64,000 nt of DNA, taken from NCBI RefSeq assembly GCF_010725725.1, contig NZ_AP022599.1, forward strand, positions 4,526,001 to 4,590,000. The letters are read 5' to 3'. The position numbers and the translations under genes are program-made. Of the stretch, positions 30,888 to 40,070 are shown in pieces; positions within the stretch are counted from its first letter, which is position 1, and each line of letters starts with the position of its first letter. The notes under the pieces were generated by a model, which was not told the origin of the DNA, made no database searches, and worked only from the letters and a program-made list of their open reading frames with translations. The DNA is from Mycolicibacterium pulveris (GTDB taxonomy: Bacteria > Actinomycetota > Actinomycetes > Mycobacteriales > Mycobacteriaceae).

Positions 30888-31005
30888 GGGGTAGCTCTCG
30901 TTCGTGCGGTTGGAATTCCCAATCGAAAGTTCAGTTTATGCAGACGTTTCATAGCAACTTGCCGAGCACCCGGCGGGGGTGCGCACAACTTGGATTCATT
31001 CGCGG

Positions 31006-31011
31006 TATGGT
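31006..31011 (+). promoter_or_regulatory. -10 box of predicted leaderless transcript
   Basis: TATGGT lies six bases before the ATG at 31018 of the Rv2137c-like gene; no ribosome-binding site follows. Confidence 0.5.
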
Positions 31012-31017
31012 GCGGTC

Positions 31018-31329
31018 ATGACCCTCGCGGTGGACCGGGAACTGGATCATCAAAAGTTTGCTATCGAGGACATCTCGACTGGTGTGCACGCCAGCGGATT
31101 TGGCCAAGTCGGCGACGGACGGAGTTTTTCCTTCCACATCGAACGGCAGCAACTCGTCGTGGAGGTCTATCGCCCGCGGCTGACCGCGCTGGTGCCGCAG
31201 GAAGAAGATGTCGTCGCGGTGGGCACCCACAAACTGACCGACATCGACCTCACCGACAAGCGCAGCCTGTCGGCCGCCGTGCGCGACGCGGTCGCCGCCG
31301 CCCAACCGGTGTCGCGCACCAACCGCTGA
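31018..31329 (+). CDS. Conserved hypothetical protein, Rv2137c-like
   Basis: Unrecognised fold, 103 aa, soluble, with a slightly acidic N-terminus (TLAVDRELDHQKF) and a beta-rich middle (FSFHIERQQLVVEVYRP). The frame is open from 30979, but the ATG at 31018 directly follows a -10 box, so I use it. Divergent from lppL and 26 bp upstream of uppP on the same strand; the same neighbours occur in M. tuberculosis. Function cannot be inferred. Confidence 0.72.
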   Translation: MTLAVDRELDHQKFAIEDISTGVHASGFGQVGDGRSFSFHIERQQLVVEVYRPRLTALVPQEEDVVAVGTHKLTDIDLTDKRSLSAAVRDAVAAAQPVSRTNR

Positions 31330-31342
31330 TCTGACCCCACGG

Positions 31343-31348
31343 TACGGT
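31343..31348 (+). promoter_or_regulatory. -10 box of predicted leaderless uppP transcript
   Basis: TACGGT is seven bases before the GTG at 31356, suggesting that uppP has its own leaderless promoter in addition to read-through. Confidence 0.45.
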
Positions 31349-31355
31349 CGTCGTC

Positions 31356-32204
31356 GTGACAGACGTGGCGGCGATGTCGTGGCTGCAGGTGGTCGTTCTC
31401 GCGATATTGCAGGGCCTGACCGAATTCCTGCCGGTGTCGTCGTCGGGTCACCTGGCGATCGCGTCGCGGCTGTTCTTCGCCGACGACGCCGGGGCGTCCT
31501 TCACCGCGGTCACTCAGCTGGGCACCGAGTTCGCGGTGCTGCTCTACTTCGCCAGGGACATCGGCCGCATCGTCAAGGCGTGGTTCACCGGCTTGTTCGC
31601 ACGTGAGCAGCGCACCCCCGACTACTGGCTGGGCTGGTACGTCATCGTCGGCACCATCCCGATCGGGGTGATCGGCCTGCTGTTCAAGGACGAAATCCGC
31701 ACGGGCGCACGCAATCTGTGGGCGATCGCGACCGCGCTGATCGTGTTCTCCTTCGTCATCGCCGCCGCCGAGTACTTCGGCCGCCAAACCCGCCGGATCG
31801 AACAGCTCACGTGGAAAGACGGCATCATCGTCGGGCTGGCGCAGTGCCTGGCCCTGCTGCCTGGCACATCGCGTTCGGGGGCGACGATCAGCGCCGGATT
31901 GTTCCTCGGGCAGAACCGTGAGGTCGCGGCCCGCTTCGGGTTCCTGCTCGCGATCCCGGCCGTGTTCGCCTCCGGCCTGTTCTCCCTGCCGGACGCGTTC
32001 GCGCCCGTCGGCAAGGGGATGAGCGCCAGCGGACCCCAGCTGCTGGTCGCGACATTGATCGCGTTCGTCGTCGGGTTCGCCGCGGTGGCGTGGTTTCTGC
32101 GGTTTCTGGTCCGCCACAGCATGTACTGGTTCGTCGGCTACCGGATCGCACTCGGCACCGTGGTGCTGGTCCTGCTCGGCACGGGGGTGATGGCTGCGAC
32201 ATGA
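31356..32204 (+). CDS. uppP: Undecaprenyl-diphosphatase UppP (BacA)
   Basis: Polytopic membrane phosphatase that recycles undecaprenyl pyrophosphate to the monophosphate carrier used by MraY; it confers basal bacitracin resistance. The two active-site motifs are [15 protein letters not shown] near the N-terminus and [11 protein letters not shown] near residue 170. About eight hydrophobic segments, 282 aa. GTG 31356 is used because of the adjacent -10 box; ATG at 31374 is an alternative. ATGA overlap with the phosphomutase-like gene. Confidence 0.95.
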   Translation: MTDVAAMSWLQVVVLAILQGLTEFLPVSSSGHLAIASRLFFADDAGASFTAVTQLGTEFAVLLYFARDIGRIVKAWFTGLFAREQRTPDYWLGWYVIVGTIPIGVIGLLFKDEIRTGARNLWAIATALIVFSFVIAAAEYFGRQTRRIEQLTWKDGIIVGLAQCLALLPGTSRSGATISAGLFLGQNREVAARFGFLLAIPAVFASGLFSLPDAFAPVGKGMSASGPQLLVATLIAFVVGFAAVAWFLRFLVRHSMYWFVGYRIALGTVVLVLLGTGVMAAT

Positions 32205-32911
32205 CGGTGATCCTGCTGCGGCACGGGCGGTCCACCTCGAACACCGCCCACACCCTGGCCGGCCGCTCCGACGGAGTCGACCTCGACGACCGCGGCCGCG
32301 AACAGGCCCGGGCGCTGGTGACGCGCGTCGGTGAGTTGCCGATCCGGGCGATCGTGCGCTCACCGCTGCTGCGCTGCGAACGCACGATCGAACCGCTGGC
32401 CGCGGCGCTCGGCCTGGAGCCGATCGTCGACGAACGGATCAGCGAGGTCGACTACGGCGCATGGACCGGCCGCAAGATCGGTGAGTTGGTCAAGGACCCG
32501 CTGTGGAGCGTCGTCCAGCAGCAGCCCAGCGCCGCGGTGTTCCCCGACGGTGAAGCCCTGGCCGCCGTGCAGGCACGTGCGGTGGCCGCGGTGCGTGAGC
32601 ACGACCGCCGGCTGGCCGAGCTGCACGACGGCGACGCGCTGTGGGTGGCCTGCACGCACGGCGACGTGATCAAGGCCGTCGTGGCCGACGCGCTCGGCAC
32701 CCACCTGGACAGCTTTCAGCGCATCACCGCCGATCCGGCGTCGATGAGCGTGATCCGTTACACGGCGGTGCGGCCCTTTGTTATCCACGTCAACCACACT
32801 GGCGCGCAGTTGACTTCCGCACTGCTTGCCAAACCGCCAAGGGCCGAAGGTGAGAACGACGATGAGGTGCCGCCGGACGACGCCGTTGTCGGGGGATCCA
32901 CCGGCTCGTAG
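32201..32911 (+). CDS. Histidine-phosphatase superfamily protein (MSMEG_4193-type phosphomutase)
   Basis: Histidine phosphatase/phosphoglycerate-mutase fold. The RHG motif LLRHGRST is at residues 5-12 with the phospho-accepting His, the second histidine is in CTHGD, and Glu is in ISEVDYGAW. The first of three coupled genes with DUF3090 and the kinase-like protein, a cassette conserved in actinobacteria whose joint function is unknown. Last ~25 residues are acidic and probably disordered. 236 aa; ATG overlaps the uppP stop. Confidence 0.88.
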   Translation: MTVILLRHGRSTSNTAHTLAGRSDGVDLDDRGREQARALVTRVGELPIRAIVRSPLLRCERTIEPLAAALGLEPIVDERISEVDYGAWTGRKIGELVKDPLWSVVQQQPSAAVFPDGEALAAVQARAVAAVREHDRRLAELHDGDALWVACTHGDVIKAVVADALGTHLDSFQRITADPASMSVIRYTAVRPFVIHVNHTGAQLTSALLAKPPRAEGENDDEVPPDDAVVGGSTGS

Positions 32912-32954
32912 CGATTACGGCTGGCGAACCGTTGCCGGTATTTTGGGAGATGCC

Positions 32955-33542
32955 ATGGCCCGCGCAATACACGTATTCCGCACACCCGACCGATTCGTGG
33001 CCGGAACGGTTGGGCAGCCGGGCAACCGGACCTTTTACCTGCAGGCCGTTCACGACAAGCGGGTGGTGTCGGTGGTGTTGGAGAAGCAGCAGGTGGCGGT
33101 GCTCGCGGAGCGGATCGCCGCGCTACTGGTCGAGATCAACCGACGCTTCGGCACCCCGATCCCGCCCGACACCGACGAGGTGGAGGACCTCAGCCCGTTG
33201 ATCACGCCGGTCGACGCCGAGTTCCGGGTCGGGACGATGGGGCTGGGCTGGGACTCCGAGGCCCAGACCGTCGTCGTCGAGCTGCTCGCGGTCTCCGAAA
33301 CCGAGTTCGACGCCTCGGTGGTGCTCGACGACGCCGAGGACGGGCCCGACGCCGTGCGCGTGTTCCTGACGCCGGAGTCCGCGCGCCAGTTCGCGGCGCG
33401 CTCCAACCGTGTCATCTCGGCCGGCCGGCCGCCGTGTCCGCTGTGCGACGAACCGCTGGACCCCGAAGGCCACCTCTGCGTGCGCACCAACGGTTACCGG
33501 CGCGGCGCCTTCGCAGAGTCCGACGATGACGTCGAAACCTGA
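32955..33542 (+). CDS. DUF3090 protein with a cysteine cluster
   Basis: Function unknown. Residues 1-150 are beta-rich (MARAIHVFRTPDRFVAG, TFYLQAV); the C-terminus carries PPCPLCDEPLDPEGHLC, a CxxC...HxC arrangement that could bind zinc. ATG at 32955 has a good ribosome-binding site (GGGAGA, 32945-32950); an open frame further upstream overlaps the phosphatase and is rejected. 195 aa. It overlaps the next gene's start by 17 bp. Confidence 0.88.
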   Translation: MARAIHVFRTPDRFVAGTVGQPGNRTFYLQAVHDKRVVSVVLEKQQVAVLAERIAALLVEINRRFGTPIPPDTDEVEDLSPLITPVDAEFRVGTMGLGWDSEAQTVVVELLAVSETEFDASVVLDDAEDGPDAVRVFLTPESARQFAARSNRVISAGRPPCPLCDEPLDPEGHLCVRTNGYRRGAFAESDDDVET

Positions 33543-34341
33543 CGCCGAAGAGGTGCTGCGGCGCGGCGAGTTGACGGTCATCGGCCGCATCCGCTCGGCC
33601 AGCAACGCCACGTTCCTGTGCGAGGCACATCTCGGTGAGCGCCAAGCGCATTGCGTGTACAAGCCGATCAAAGGTGAGGCACCGCTGTGGGACTTCCCGG
33701 ACGGCACGCTGGCGGGCCGCGAGCGCGGCGCATACCTGATCTCCGCAGCGCTGGGCTGGAACATCGTGCCCTACACCATTATTCGCGACGGGCCCGCGGG
33801 GCGCGGCATGCTGCAGCTGTGGGTGGACCAGCCCGGTGACGACCCCGACGACCAACCGGTGTCCGGTCCTGACCTCGTCGATCTGCTGCCCGCCGGACGT
33901 ATTCCGCCCGGATACCTACCGGTGTTGCAGGCCTACAACTACGCCGGCGACGAGGTGACCCTGGTACACGCCGACGACGTGCGGTTGCGCCGGATGGCCG
34001 TCTTCGACGTGCTGATCAACAACGCCGACCGCAAAGGCGGCCATATCCTGTGCGGTGTCGACGGGCACGTGTACGGCGTGGACCACGGGGTGAGCCTGCA
34101 TGTGGACGACAAGCTGCGCACCGTGCTGTGGGGGTGGGCCGGTAAACCCGTCGACGAGCCGATGCTCGAGGCCGTCACCCGGCTCCGTGAAGGGCTGCGA
34201 AACGGGTTGCGGGAGCAGCTCTTCGAGCTCATCACCCGCAGGGAGATCGTTGCGCTGGAAGCCAGAGCCGTTGAGCTGCTGGCCAATCCCGTGATGCCGA
34301 CGCCCGACCGGCACCGCCCGATCCCGTGGCCGGCCTTCTAG
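33526..34341 (+). CDS. SCO1664-family protein, PI3/PI4-kinase-like
   Basis: About 271 aa, resembling the phosphatidylinositol 3/4-kinase-like catalytic core: CVYKPIKGEAPLWDFPDG contains the Lys of an ATP site, VFDVLINNADRKGGHIL resembles a catalytic loop with DxxxxN, and VYGVDHGVSLH resembles the metal-binding D-x-G. Substrate unknown; a protein kinase or small-molecule kinase are both possible. Translationally overlaps the DUF3090 gene. Gene context places it beside cysQ and mshC. Confidence 0.82.
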   Translation: MTSKPDAEEVLRRGELTVIGRIRSASNATFLCEAHLGERQAHCVYKPIKGEAPLWDFPDGTLAGRERGAYLISAALGWNIVPYTIIRDGPAGRGMLQLWVDQPGDDPDDQPVSGPDLVDLLPAGRIPPGYLPVLQAYNYAGDEVTLVHADDVRLRRMAVFDVLINNADRKGGHILCGVDGHVYGVDHGVSLHVDDKLRTVLWGWAGKPVDEPMLEAVTRLREGLRNGLREQLFELITRREIVALEARAVELLANPVMPTPDRHRPIPWPAF

Positions 34342-34390
34342 GCGAGGTGCACGGGATCGGTTGCCGCCGGCCTCATGATCTACTGGGCCG

Positions 34391-35188
34391 GTGAGCCTGA
34401 CGGATGCGGCGGTGGCGGCCGAGGTGGCCGCCGCCGCCGGCGAGATGCTGCTGAGCGTCCGTGACGAGATCGGCTTCCTCGACCCGTACGGCCTCGGCGA
34501 CCTCGCTGACAGGCGAGCCAACGTGTTGATCCTGGACCTGCTGCGGCGGGCCCGGCCGAACGACGCGGTGCTGTCCGAGGAAGCCGTCGACGACCTGTCG
34601 CGGGTGCACGCCGACCGGGTGTGGATCGTCGACCCCGTCGACGGCACCCGCGAGTTCTCCATGCCGGGCCGAACCGACTGGGCCGTGCACATCGCGCTAT
34701 GGCGCCGCGACGGCGGCCCGAACGGGGCCATCACCGACGCGGCCGTCGCGCTGCCGGCGCGCGGGGAGGTCTATCGCACCGACACGGTCACCCCGCCGCC
34801 GCCGCGCGGCGACGGCCCCATTCTCATCACCGCCAGCGCCACCCGGCCGCCTGCGGTGCTGTGGTGGCTGCGCGAGCTGATGGACATCCAGCTGGTGCGT
34901 ATCGGCTCCGCGGGCGCCAAGGCGATGGCCGTGGTCCGCGGCGACGTCGACGCCTATCTACATGCCGGCGGCCAGTGGGAATGGGACTCCGCCGCGCCCG
35001 CCGGGGTGGTGCAGGCGGCCGGCCTGCATGCCTCCCGCATCGACGGCTCCGAGCTGATCTACAACCGGCCCGACCCCTACCTGCCCGACCTGCTGATGTG
35101 TCGCCCGGAACTGCGCGACGTGCTGCTCGAGGGCATCTGGTCGGCCTACGGCAGCCGGTTCGGGATCGGCGGGAATGACCGGGAATGA
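34391..35188 (+). CDS. cysQ: 3'(2'),5'-bisphosphate nucleotidase CysQ
   Basis: Mg-dependent, lithium-sensitive-type phosphatase that removes 3'-phosphoadenosine 5'-phosphate made during sulfation and sulfate assimilation; some homologues also hydrolyse inositol or fructose bisphosphates. The signature DPVDGTREF starts at residue 81, an acidic SEEAVDD precedes it, and the second metal site [13 protein letters not shown] is near residue 195. 265 aa, GTG start. Followed at 47 bp by mshC: both act on sulfur metabolism. Confidence 0.92.
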   Translation: MSLTDAAVAAEVAAAAGEMLLSVRDEIGFLDPYGLGDLADRRANVLILDLLRRARPNDAVLSEEAVDDLSRVHADRVWIVDPVDGTREFSMPGRTDWAVHIALWRRDGGPNGAITDAAVALPARGEVYRTDTVTPPPPRGDGPILITASATRPPAVLWWLRELMDIQLVRIGSAGAKAMAVVRGDVDAYLHAGGQWEWDSAAPAGVVQAAGLHASRIDGSELIYNRPDPYLPDLLMCRPELRDVLLEGIWSAYGSRFGIGGNDRE

Positions 35189-35222
35189 ATCGGCCCCCTC
35201 CGTTGTCGGTCACACCGATGCC

Positions 35223-35228
35223 TAGAGT
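35223..35228 (+). promoter_or_regulatory. -10 box of predicted leaderless mshC transcript
   Basis: TAGAGT is seven bases before the ATG at 35236. The position settles the mshC start against the earlier open frame at 35185. Confidence 0.5.
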
Positions 35229-35235
35229 CGAGCTC

Positions 35236-36474
35236 ATGAAATCGTGGTCGGCGCCCGAGGTCCCGGCGCTTCCGGGGCGGGGCCCGCAACTGCGGCTCTA
35301 CGACAGCGCCGACCGGCAGATCCGCCCGGTCGGCGCCGGTGAAAAGGCCACCATGTACGTGTGCGGAATCACCCCGTACGACGCCACCCACCTGGGCCAT
35401 GCGGCCACCTATCTCGCGTTCGACCTGGTGTATCGGGTGTGGCTGGACGGGGGACACCAGGTGCACTACGTGCAGAACGTCACCGATGTCGACGATCCGC
35501 TCTTCGAGCGCGCCGAGCGCGACGGCGTCGACTGGCGCGAGCTCGCCGAGCGGGAGACCCAACTGTTCCGCGACGACATGGCGGCGCTGCGGGTGCTACC
35601 CCCACACGACTACGTGGCGGCCACCGACGCCATCGCCGAGGTCATCGAGCTGGTCGAGAAGATGCTGGCCTCCGGCGCGGCCTACGTCGTCGACGATCCC
35701 GACCACCCCGACATCTACTTCCGCGCCGACGCCACCCGGCAGTTCGGCTACGAGTCGGGCTATGACCGCGACACCATGCTGGCGCTGTTCGCCGAGCGCG
35801 GCGGCGACCCCGACCGGCCCGGCAAGCACGACCCGCTCGACGCGCTGATGTGGCGCGCGGCACGGCCGGGTGAACCCAGCTGGCCGTCGCCGTTCGGACC
35901 GGGACGGCCCGGCTGGCACGTCGAATGCACCGCGATCGCGCTCAGCCGCATCGGCACCGGGCTCGACATCCAGGGCGGCGGCAGCGACCTGATCTTCCCG
36001 CACCACGAGTTCTCGGCGGCCCACGCCGAATCCGTCACGGGGGAGCGGCGATTCGCGCGTCAGTACGTGCACGCGGGCATGATCGGCTGGGACGGTCACA
36101 AGATGAGCAAGAGCCGCGGCAACCTCGTGCTGGTGTCGCGGCTGCGCGCCGACGGTGTCGACCCGTCCGCCATTCGGCTGGGCCTGTTCGCCGGGCACTA
36201 CCGCGCCGACAGGTACTGGAGCGACGCCCTGCTCGCCGAGGCCAACGAGCGGCTGCACCGCTGGCGCACGGCGACCGCGCTGCCCGCCGGGCCCGACGCC
36301 ACCGACGTCGTCGCGCGCGTTCGCCGGTACCTGGCCGACGACCTGGACACCCCGAAGGCGCTTGCCGCGCTCGACGGCTGGACGACCGACGCCCTGGAGT
36401 ACGGCGGCCACGACGCCGAGGCCCCCCGCGCCGTGACGACCGCGGTGGACGCGCTACTGGGAGTCGCGCTGTAG
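35236..36474 (+). CDS. mshC: Cysteine:GlcN-Ins ligase MshC (mycothiol synthesis)
   Basis: ATP-dependent ligase joining cysteine to glucosaminyl-inositol, the penultimate step of mycothiol. Derived from cysteinyl-tRNA synthetase: HLGH at residues 52-55, KMSKS at 289-293, zinc ligands C43, C231 and the HHEF histidine near 256. The anticodon-binding domain of CysRS is missing, and length (412 aa) fits MshC rather than CysRS (about 470). ATG at 35236 gives the expected [22 protein letters not shown] start. Confidence 0.96.
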   Translation: MKSWSAPEVPALPGRGPQLRLYDSADRQIRPVGAGEKATMYVCGITPYDATHLGHAATYLAFDLVYRVWLDGGHQVHYVQNVTDVDDPLFERAERDGVDWRELAERETQLFRDDMAALRVLPPHDYVAATDAIAEVIELVEKMLASGAAYVVDDPDHPDIYFRADATRQFGYESGYDRDTMLALFAERGGDPDRPGKHDPLDALMWRAARPGEPSWPSPFGPGRPGWHVECTAIALSRIGTGLDIQGGGSDLIFPHHEFSAAHAESVTGERRFARQYVHAGMIGWDGHKMSKSRGNLVLVSRLRADGVDPSAIRLGLFAGHYRADRYWSDALLAEANERLHRWRTATALPAGPDATDVVARVRRYLADDLDTPKALAALDGWTTDALEYGGHDAEAPRAVTTAVDALLGVAL

Positions 36475-36478
36475 CCGG

Positions 36479-36484
36479 TAACTT
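36479..36484 (+). promoter_or_regulatory. -10 box of predicted leaderless SDR transcript
   Basis: TAACTT stands six bases before the ATG at 36491. Confidence 0.45.
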
Positions 36485-36490
36485 GACCCC

Positions 36491-37369
36491 ATGAGTTCTG
36501 TGACCGGCAAAGTCGTGTTGATCACCGGTGCCGCCAACGGCATCGGGGCCGAGGTGGCGCAGCGCCTGCACGCCAAGGGCGCCAGCCTGGTGCTGACCGA
36601 TCTGGATGGCGAGCAACTGCATCGGGTGGCCGCGCAGCTGGGTGGTGACCGGGTGCTGACGGTGGTCGCCGATGTCCGTGACCTGGACGCGATGCAAGCC
36701 GCGGTGGAGGGGGGAGTCCAGCGGTTCGGCGGCATCGACATCGTGATCGCCAATGCGGGCATCGCCACCACGGGGTCGGTGCTCGGCGTCGACCCGGAGG
36801 CGTTCAAGACCCTGGTCGACGTCAACGTGGTGGGGGTGTTCAACACGGTGCGCGCCGCGCTGCCGTCGGTCATCGACAGGCGCGGATACGTGCTGGTCGT
36901 GTCGTCGGCGGCCGCCTACGCGGCCTCGGCGGGCATGGCGCCGTACGACGCGTCCAAGGCCGCCGTCGAGCACTTCGCCAACGCGCTGCGCCTGGAGGTC
37001 GCACACCGCGGCGTCGATGTCGGCTCGGCGCACATGCTGTGGATCGACACCCCAATGGTGCGGGAGGGCAAGGCCGACTCGGCGGCCTTCCGCGAGATGC
37101 TGCGCAGGCTGCCGGGCCCGCTGGCCAAGACCACGTCGGTGCAGGAGTGCGGCGAGATCTTCGTCAAGGGCATCGAGGAACGCAAACGCCAGATCAACTG
37201 TCCGCGCTGGGTCGGGTTGATGCGGTGGCTCAAGCCTGTGCTGTCGACGCGGTTTGTCGAGAAGGCCACGGCCACGTCGGTTCCCGAACTCCTGCCGCAG
37301 ATGGACGCCGAGGTGGCCGCGCTGGGCCGGTCGATGAGCGCGCGCACCGAAGCGCTGAAAAAGCGGTGA
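36491..37369 (+). CDS. Short-chain dehydrogenase/reductase (Rv2129c-like)
   Basis: Classical SDR of 292 aa, substrate unknown. Cofactor motif TGAANGIG (residues ~13-20), VIANAG replaces NNAG, and the catalytic Ser-Tyr-Lys is VVSSAAAY with YDASK. The ~50-residue C-terminal extension (RWVGLMRWLKPVLSTRFVEKA) suggests peripheral membrane contact. Overlaps the following lipoprotein start by 4 bp (GTGA), so they are coupled. Confidence 0.88.
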   Translation: MSSVTGKVVLITGAANGIGAEVAQRLHAKGASLVLTDLDGEQLHRVAAQLGGDRVLTVVADVRDLDAMQAAVEGGVQRFGGIDIVIANAGIATTGSVLGVDPEAFKTLVDVNVVGVFNTVRAALPSVIDRRGYVLVVSSAAAYAASAGMAPYDASKAAVEHFANALRLEVAHRGVDVGSAHMLWIDTPMVREGKADSAAFREMLRRLPGPLAKTTSVQECGEIFVKGIEERKRQINCPRWVGLMRWLKPVLSTRFVEKATATSVPELLPQMDAEVAALGRSMSARTEALKKR

Positions 37370-38799
37370 TCCGCCGGCTCGCGGTAACGGCCTTGGCCGC
37401 AGCGCTTTTCGCGGCGTGCAGTACCTCCGGATCCGAGCAGGTCACGACGTCGCCGCCGCCCCCGAGCGCCGAGCCGGTGAGCCTGCAGGAGGCGCGGGCG
37501 ATCGCCAAGGAGGCCTATATCTACGGCTTTCCGCTGGTCGACAGCTACCGGATTCAGTACTCGTATTTCGTCGACAAGCATGATCCCGACTACCGCGGTG
37601 GCTTCAACGAAGTCCACAGCGAGGCAAGGCTTTTCACTCCTGAGGACAAGGCGGTGCAGACGCCGAACGCGGACACGCCGTATTCGATGCTGGGTGTCGA
37701 CCTGCGTACCGAACCGCTGGTGCTGACCGTCCCGCCGATCGAGCAAGACCGCTACTACTCCTTGCAATTCATCGACGGTTACACCTACAACGTCGCCTAC
37801 GTCGGTAGCCGCACCACCGGCAATGGTGGAAGCAGATACCTGCTGGCCGGGCCGAACTGGGACGGTGCGAAACCCGAAGGCATCGACGAGGTCCTCCGGT
37901 TCGACACCGAACTGGGGTCGGTGATCTATCGCACCCAGTTGTTCGGGCCGTCGGATCTGGAGAACGTCAAGAAGATTCAGGAGGGCTATCAGGCGACGCC
38001 GCTTTCGGTGTACCTGAACCAACCGTCACCGCCCGCGGCCCCTCCGATCGACTTCATGCCCCCGCTCAGCCCGGAGCAAGAGCGGACGTCACCGCAGTTC
38101 TTCGAGATTCTCGGTTTCACGCTGCGGACCATGCCAGTGCTGCCCCGGGAAAAGCAGATGCGCGAGCGGTTCGCGTCCATCGGAATCGGGCCCGACGGCG
38201 ACTTCGAAGCCGACAAGCTCTCACCCGAGATGCGCGCGGCCGTCGAGGGCGGCATGGCCGACGCCTGGGCCGAACTCGACAAGCTGACCAAGGACAAGAT
38301 CGAGACCGGTGAGGTCACCTCGGCGGACTTCTTCGGCACCGCAACGGATCTCGGCGGCAACTACCTCTACCGGATGGCGGGGGCGGTGTTCGGCATCTTC
38401 GGCAACACCGCGGCCGAAGCGCTGTACCCGGGCCTGGCCGTCGACTCCACGGGGGCGCCGCTGACCGGCGCCGACAACTACATCGTGAAGCTGCCGGCCG
38501 GCCAGCTGCCGCCGGTCAACGCCTTCTGGTCGGTGACGATGTATGAGATGCCGCAGAGCCTGCTGGTGCAAAATCCGATCCAGCGCTACCTGATCAACTC
38601 GACGATGCTGCCCAGCCTGACGCCCGACCCCGACGGCGGCTACACCATCTATGTGCAGAACCAGTCACCAGGACCGGACAAGGAGGCCAACTGGCTTCCG
38701 GCCCCGAAGGGCCCGTTCCAGATGATCATGCGGCTGTACTGGCCCAAGCCCGACGCGCTGAACGGCACCTGGAAGCCGCCGCACGTGGTCAAGACGTAG
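37366..38799 (+). CDS. DUF1254/DUF1214 lipoprotein
   Basis: Exported lipoprotein of 477 aa with signal RRLAVTALAAALFAAC and lipidated Cys ~17. The DUF1254 domain spans ~50-190 (EAYIYGFPLVDSYR, TPNADTPYSMLGVDL, and the RYYSLQFIDGYTYNVAYVG strand) and DUF1214 the C-terminal ~110 residues (FWSVTMYEMPQSLL, YTIYVQNQSPG). Function of the family is not established. GTG start overlaps the SDR stop. Its stop codon abuts the PAC2 stop on the other strand with no base between. Confidence 0.88.
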   Translation: MIRRLAVTALAAALFAACSTSGSEQVTTSPPPPSAEPVSLQEARAIAKEAYIYGFPLVDSYRIQYSYFVDKHDPDYRGGFNEVHSEARLFTPEDKAVQTPNADTPYSMLGVDLRTEPLVLTVPPIEQDRYYSLQFIDGYTYNVAYVGSRTTGNGGSRYLLAGPNWDGAKPEGIDEVLRFDTELGSVIYRTQLFGPSDLENVKKIQEGYQATPLSVYLNQPSPPAAPPIDFMPPLSPEQERTSPQFFEILGFTLRTMPVLPREKQMRERFASIGIGPDGDFEADKLSPEMRAAVEGGMADAWAELDKLTKDKIETGEVTSADFFGTATDLGGNYLYRMAGAVFGIFGNTAAEALYPGLAVDSTGAPLTGADNYIVKLPAGQLPPVNAFWSVTMYEMPQSLLVQNPIQRYLINSTMLPSLTPDPDGGYTIYVQNQSPGPDKEANWLPAPKGPFQMIMRLYWPKPDALNGTWKPPHVVKT

Positions 38800-39690
38800 C
38801 TAGCCGCGAAACCCCGGGCCGCGGCGGCGCAGGTAGCGCTCGAACTCGGCGGCCAGCGCGTCGCCGTCGATCTTGCCAAGCACCTCGTGCAGGTCGACCT
38901 CGGCGTCGCCGCGCTGCTCGAGCGACTGCACGTACTCGGCGATCTCGTCGTCGTCGGCCGTCATCTCGGAGACGAGCTGTTCCCACTCCTCGGCCTGCGC
39001 GGGCAGGTCGCCCAGCGGCACCTCGATGTCGAGCACGTCCTCCACGCGGCGCAGCAGGGCCACCGTCGCCTTGGGGCACGGCGGCTGCGACACGTAGTGC
39101 GGCACCGCCGCCCAGAACGTCACCGCCGGGATGCCCGCCTGCACGCAGGCATCCTGAAACACCCCCGCGATACCGGTCGGGCCCTCGTAACGGGTCTCCT
39201 CCAGCCCGAACGTCTGCGCCGAGTCGGGCGAGTAGGCCGCCCCGGACACCGGCACCGGCCGGGTGTGGGGCGTGTCGGCCAGCAGCGCGCCCAGGATCAC
39301 CACGGTCTGCACGTGCAGCTTGTCGGCGATCGCCAACAACTCCGCGCAGAACGTCCGCCAGCGCATATTGGGTTCGACCCCGTTCATCAGCACGATGTCG
39401 CGGTCCGAACCCGGAGGCCGGCAGTGCGAGATGCGCATCGAGGGCCACACCAGCTCGCGGGTGACGCCGTCGACCTGGCGGATCACCGGACGGTTGACCT
39501 GGTAGTCGTAGTACGACTCGTCGTCGATCTCCAGGATCGGTTCCGCCTCCCAGACCGCCTCGAGGTGCTCCAGGGCGTCGCTGGCGGCATCACCGGCGTC
39601 GTTCCAGCCTTCGAAGGCGGCAACGACGATCGTGTCGTTGAGTTCGGGCAGGCCAGGCTGTCCGTGGCCGCCCGCTTGCGACGAGGTCAC
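38800..39690 (-). CDS. PAC2-family protein (proteasome assembly chaperone 2-like)
   Basis: ATP-grasp-neighbour/PAC2 superfamily protein of 296 aa conserved in actinobacteria. Motifs include VVAAFEGWNDAGDAASDAL at the N-terminus, LLADTPHTRPVPVSG, and FWAAVPHYVSQPPCPKATVALLRRVE in the middle; the C-terminal ~50 residues are acidic and helical. A role in proteasome assembly is a family-name inference and not established in mycobacteria, although proteasome genes lie 16 kb away. GTG at 39690 follows a -10 box at leaderless spacing. Confidence 0.85.
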   Translation of the reverse strand: MTSSQAGGHGQPGLPELNDTIVVAAFEGWNDAGDAASDALEHLEAVWEAEPILEIDDESYYDYQVNRPVIRQVDGVTRELVWPSMRISHCRPPGSDRDIVLMNGVEPNMRWRTFCAELLAIADKLHVQTVVILGALLADTPHTRPVPVSGAAYSPDSAQTFGLEETRYEGPTGIAGVFQDACVQAGIPAVTFWAAVPHYVSQPPCPKATVALLRRVEDVLDIEVPLGDLPAQAEEWEQLVSEMTADDDEIAEYVQSLEQRGDAEVDLHEVLGKIDGDALAAEFERYLRRRGPGFRG

Positions 39691-39696
39691 ACCGCC

Positions 39697-39702
39697 AGCG
39701 TA
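39697..39702 (-). promoter_or_regulatory. -10 box of predicted leaderless PAC2 transcript
   Basis: Read on the minus strand, TACGCT is six bases before the GTG at 39690. Confidence 0.45.
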
Positions 39703-39741
39703 AGGCTTGTCGCCGGATGGGGAGGACCATCACCTCACAAG

Positions 39742-39758
39742 CCTGCTTGCACAGCAGG
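39742..39758 (+). other. Small hairpin in the PAC2-metH gap
   Basis: CCTGCT (39742-39747) and AGCAGG (39753-39758) form a perfect 6-bp stem over a 5-base loop, directly before TACCCT at 39761-39766. It could be an operator between the divergent promoters. Confidence 0.35.
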
Positions 39759-39772
39759 ACTACCCTGTCGAT

Positions 39773-39877
39773 GTGGCTGATGGGAAACAGCGCGCGTTCG
39801 GCGCCCAGCCGCACCCGGTCAGACGTCATCGCGACGAAATACGTTCGGCGGTAATCGGGTTAACCAAGGGTGGTTAG
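39773..39877 (+). CDS. Possible leaderless small ORF (34 aa) upstream of metH
   Basis: GTG at 39773 follows TACCCT (39761-39766) by six bases, the leaderless arrangement seen for many genes here. The peptide VADGKQRAFGAQPH... is basic, has no cysteine run, and ends at TAG 39875. A one-base frame change near 39868 would continue it as WLGVAHDLADEIYELSRTGTAG..., ending at TAG just before the riboswitch with strongly coding-like third positions. So it is either a short upstream ORF or the remnant of a ~66-aa gene. I recognise no family. Confidence 0.35.
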   Translation: MADGKQRAFGAQPHPVRRHRDEIRSAVIGLTKGG

Positions 39878-39972
39878 GAGTTGCCCACGATCTTGCCGAC
39901 GAGATCTACGAGCTGTCGCGCACCGGTACGGCGGGGGTCGAGACGTTTGATCGGGAGACGACGTAGACTCTT

Positions 39973-40070
39973 CCCCGCCGAGAGGCGTTGCAACGGATAC
40001 CTGGGGACAGGGTCCCCGCTCGGTATCCGCCACGCTCGGCGAAGTCAAGGACGCCTTCCGCTAAGGAAGG
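39973..40070 (+). ncRNA. S-adenosylhomocysteine (SAH) riboswitch upstream of metH
   Basis: P1 pairs GCCGAG (39977-39982) with CTCGGC (40035-40040). The core AGGCGTTGCAAC aligns with the SAH consensus GAGCGCUGCAAC. P2 is GGATACC/GGTATCC (39995-40001, 40022-40028), P2b GGGGAC/GTCCCC (40003-40008, 40012-40017). Pseudoknot P4 pairs AGGCGT (39983-39988) with ACGCCT (40051-40056). CCTTCC (40054-40059) can instead mask the ribosome-binding site GGAAGG (40065-40070), and this excludes P4. Binding should therefore expose the site and switch MetH on. SAH elements are mainly known before ahcY and related methyl-cycle genes; mapping to this class is by my alignment. Confidence 0.85.

Noticed and set aside
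35185..35235. Start of mshC at 35185
   Set aside because: The added 17 residues are not part of MshC, and a -10 box plus the conserved start place it at 35236.
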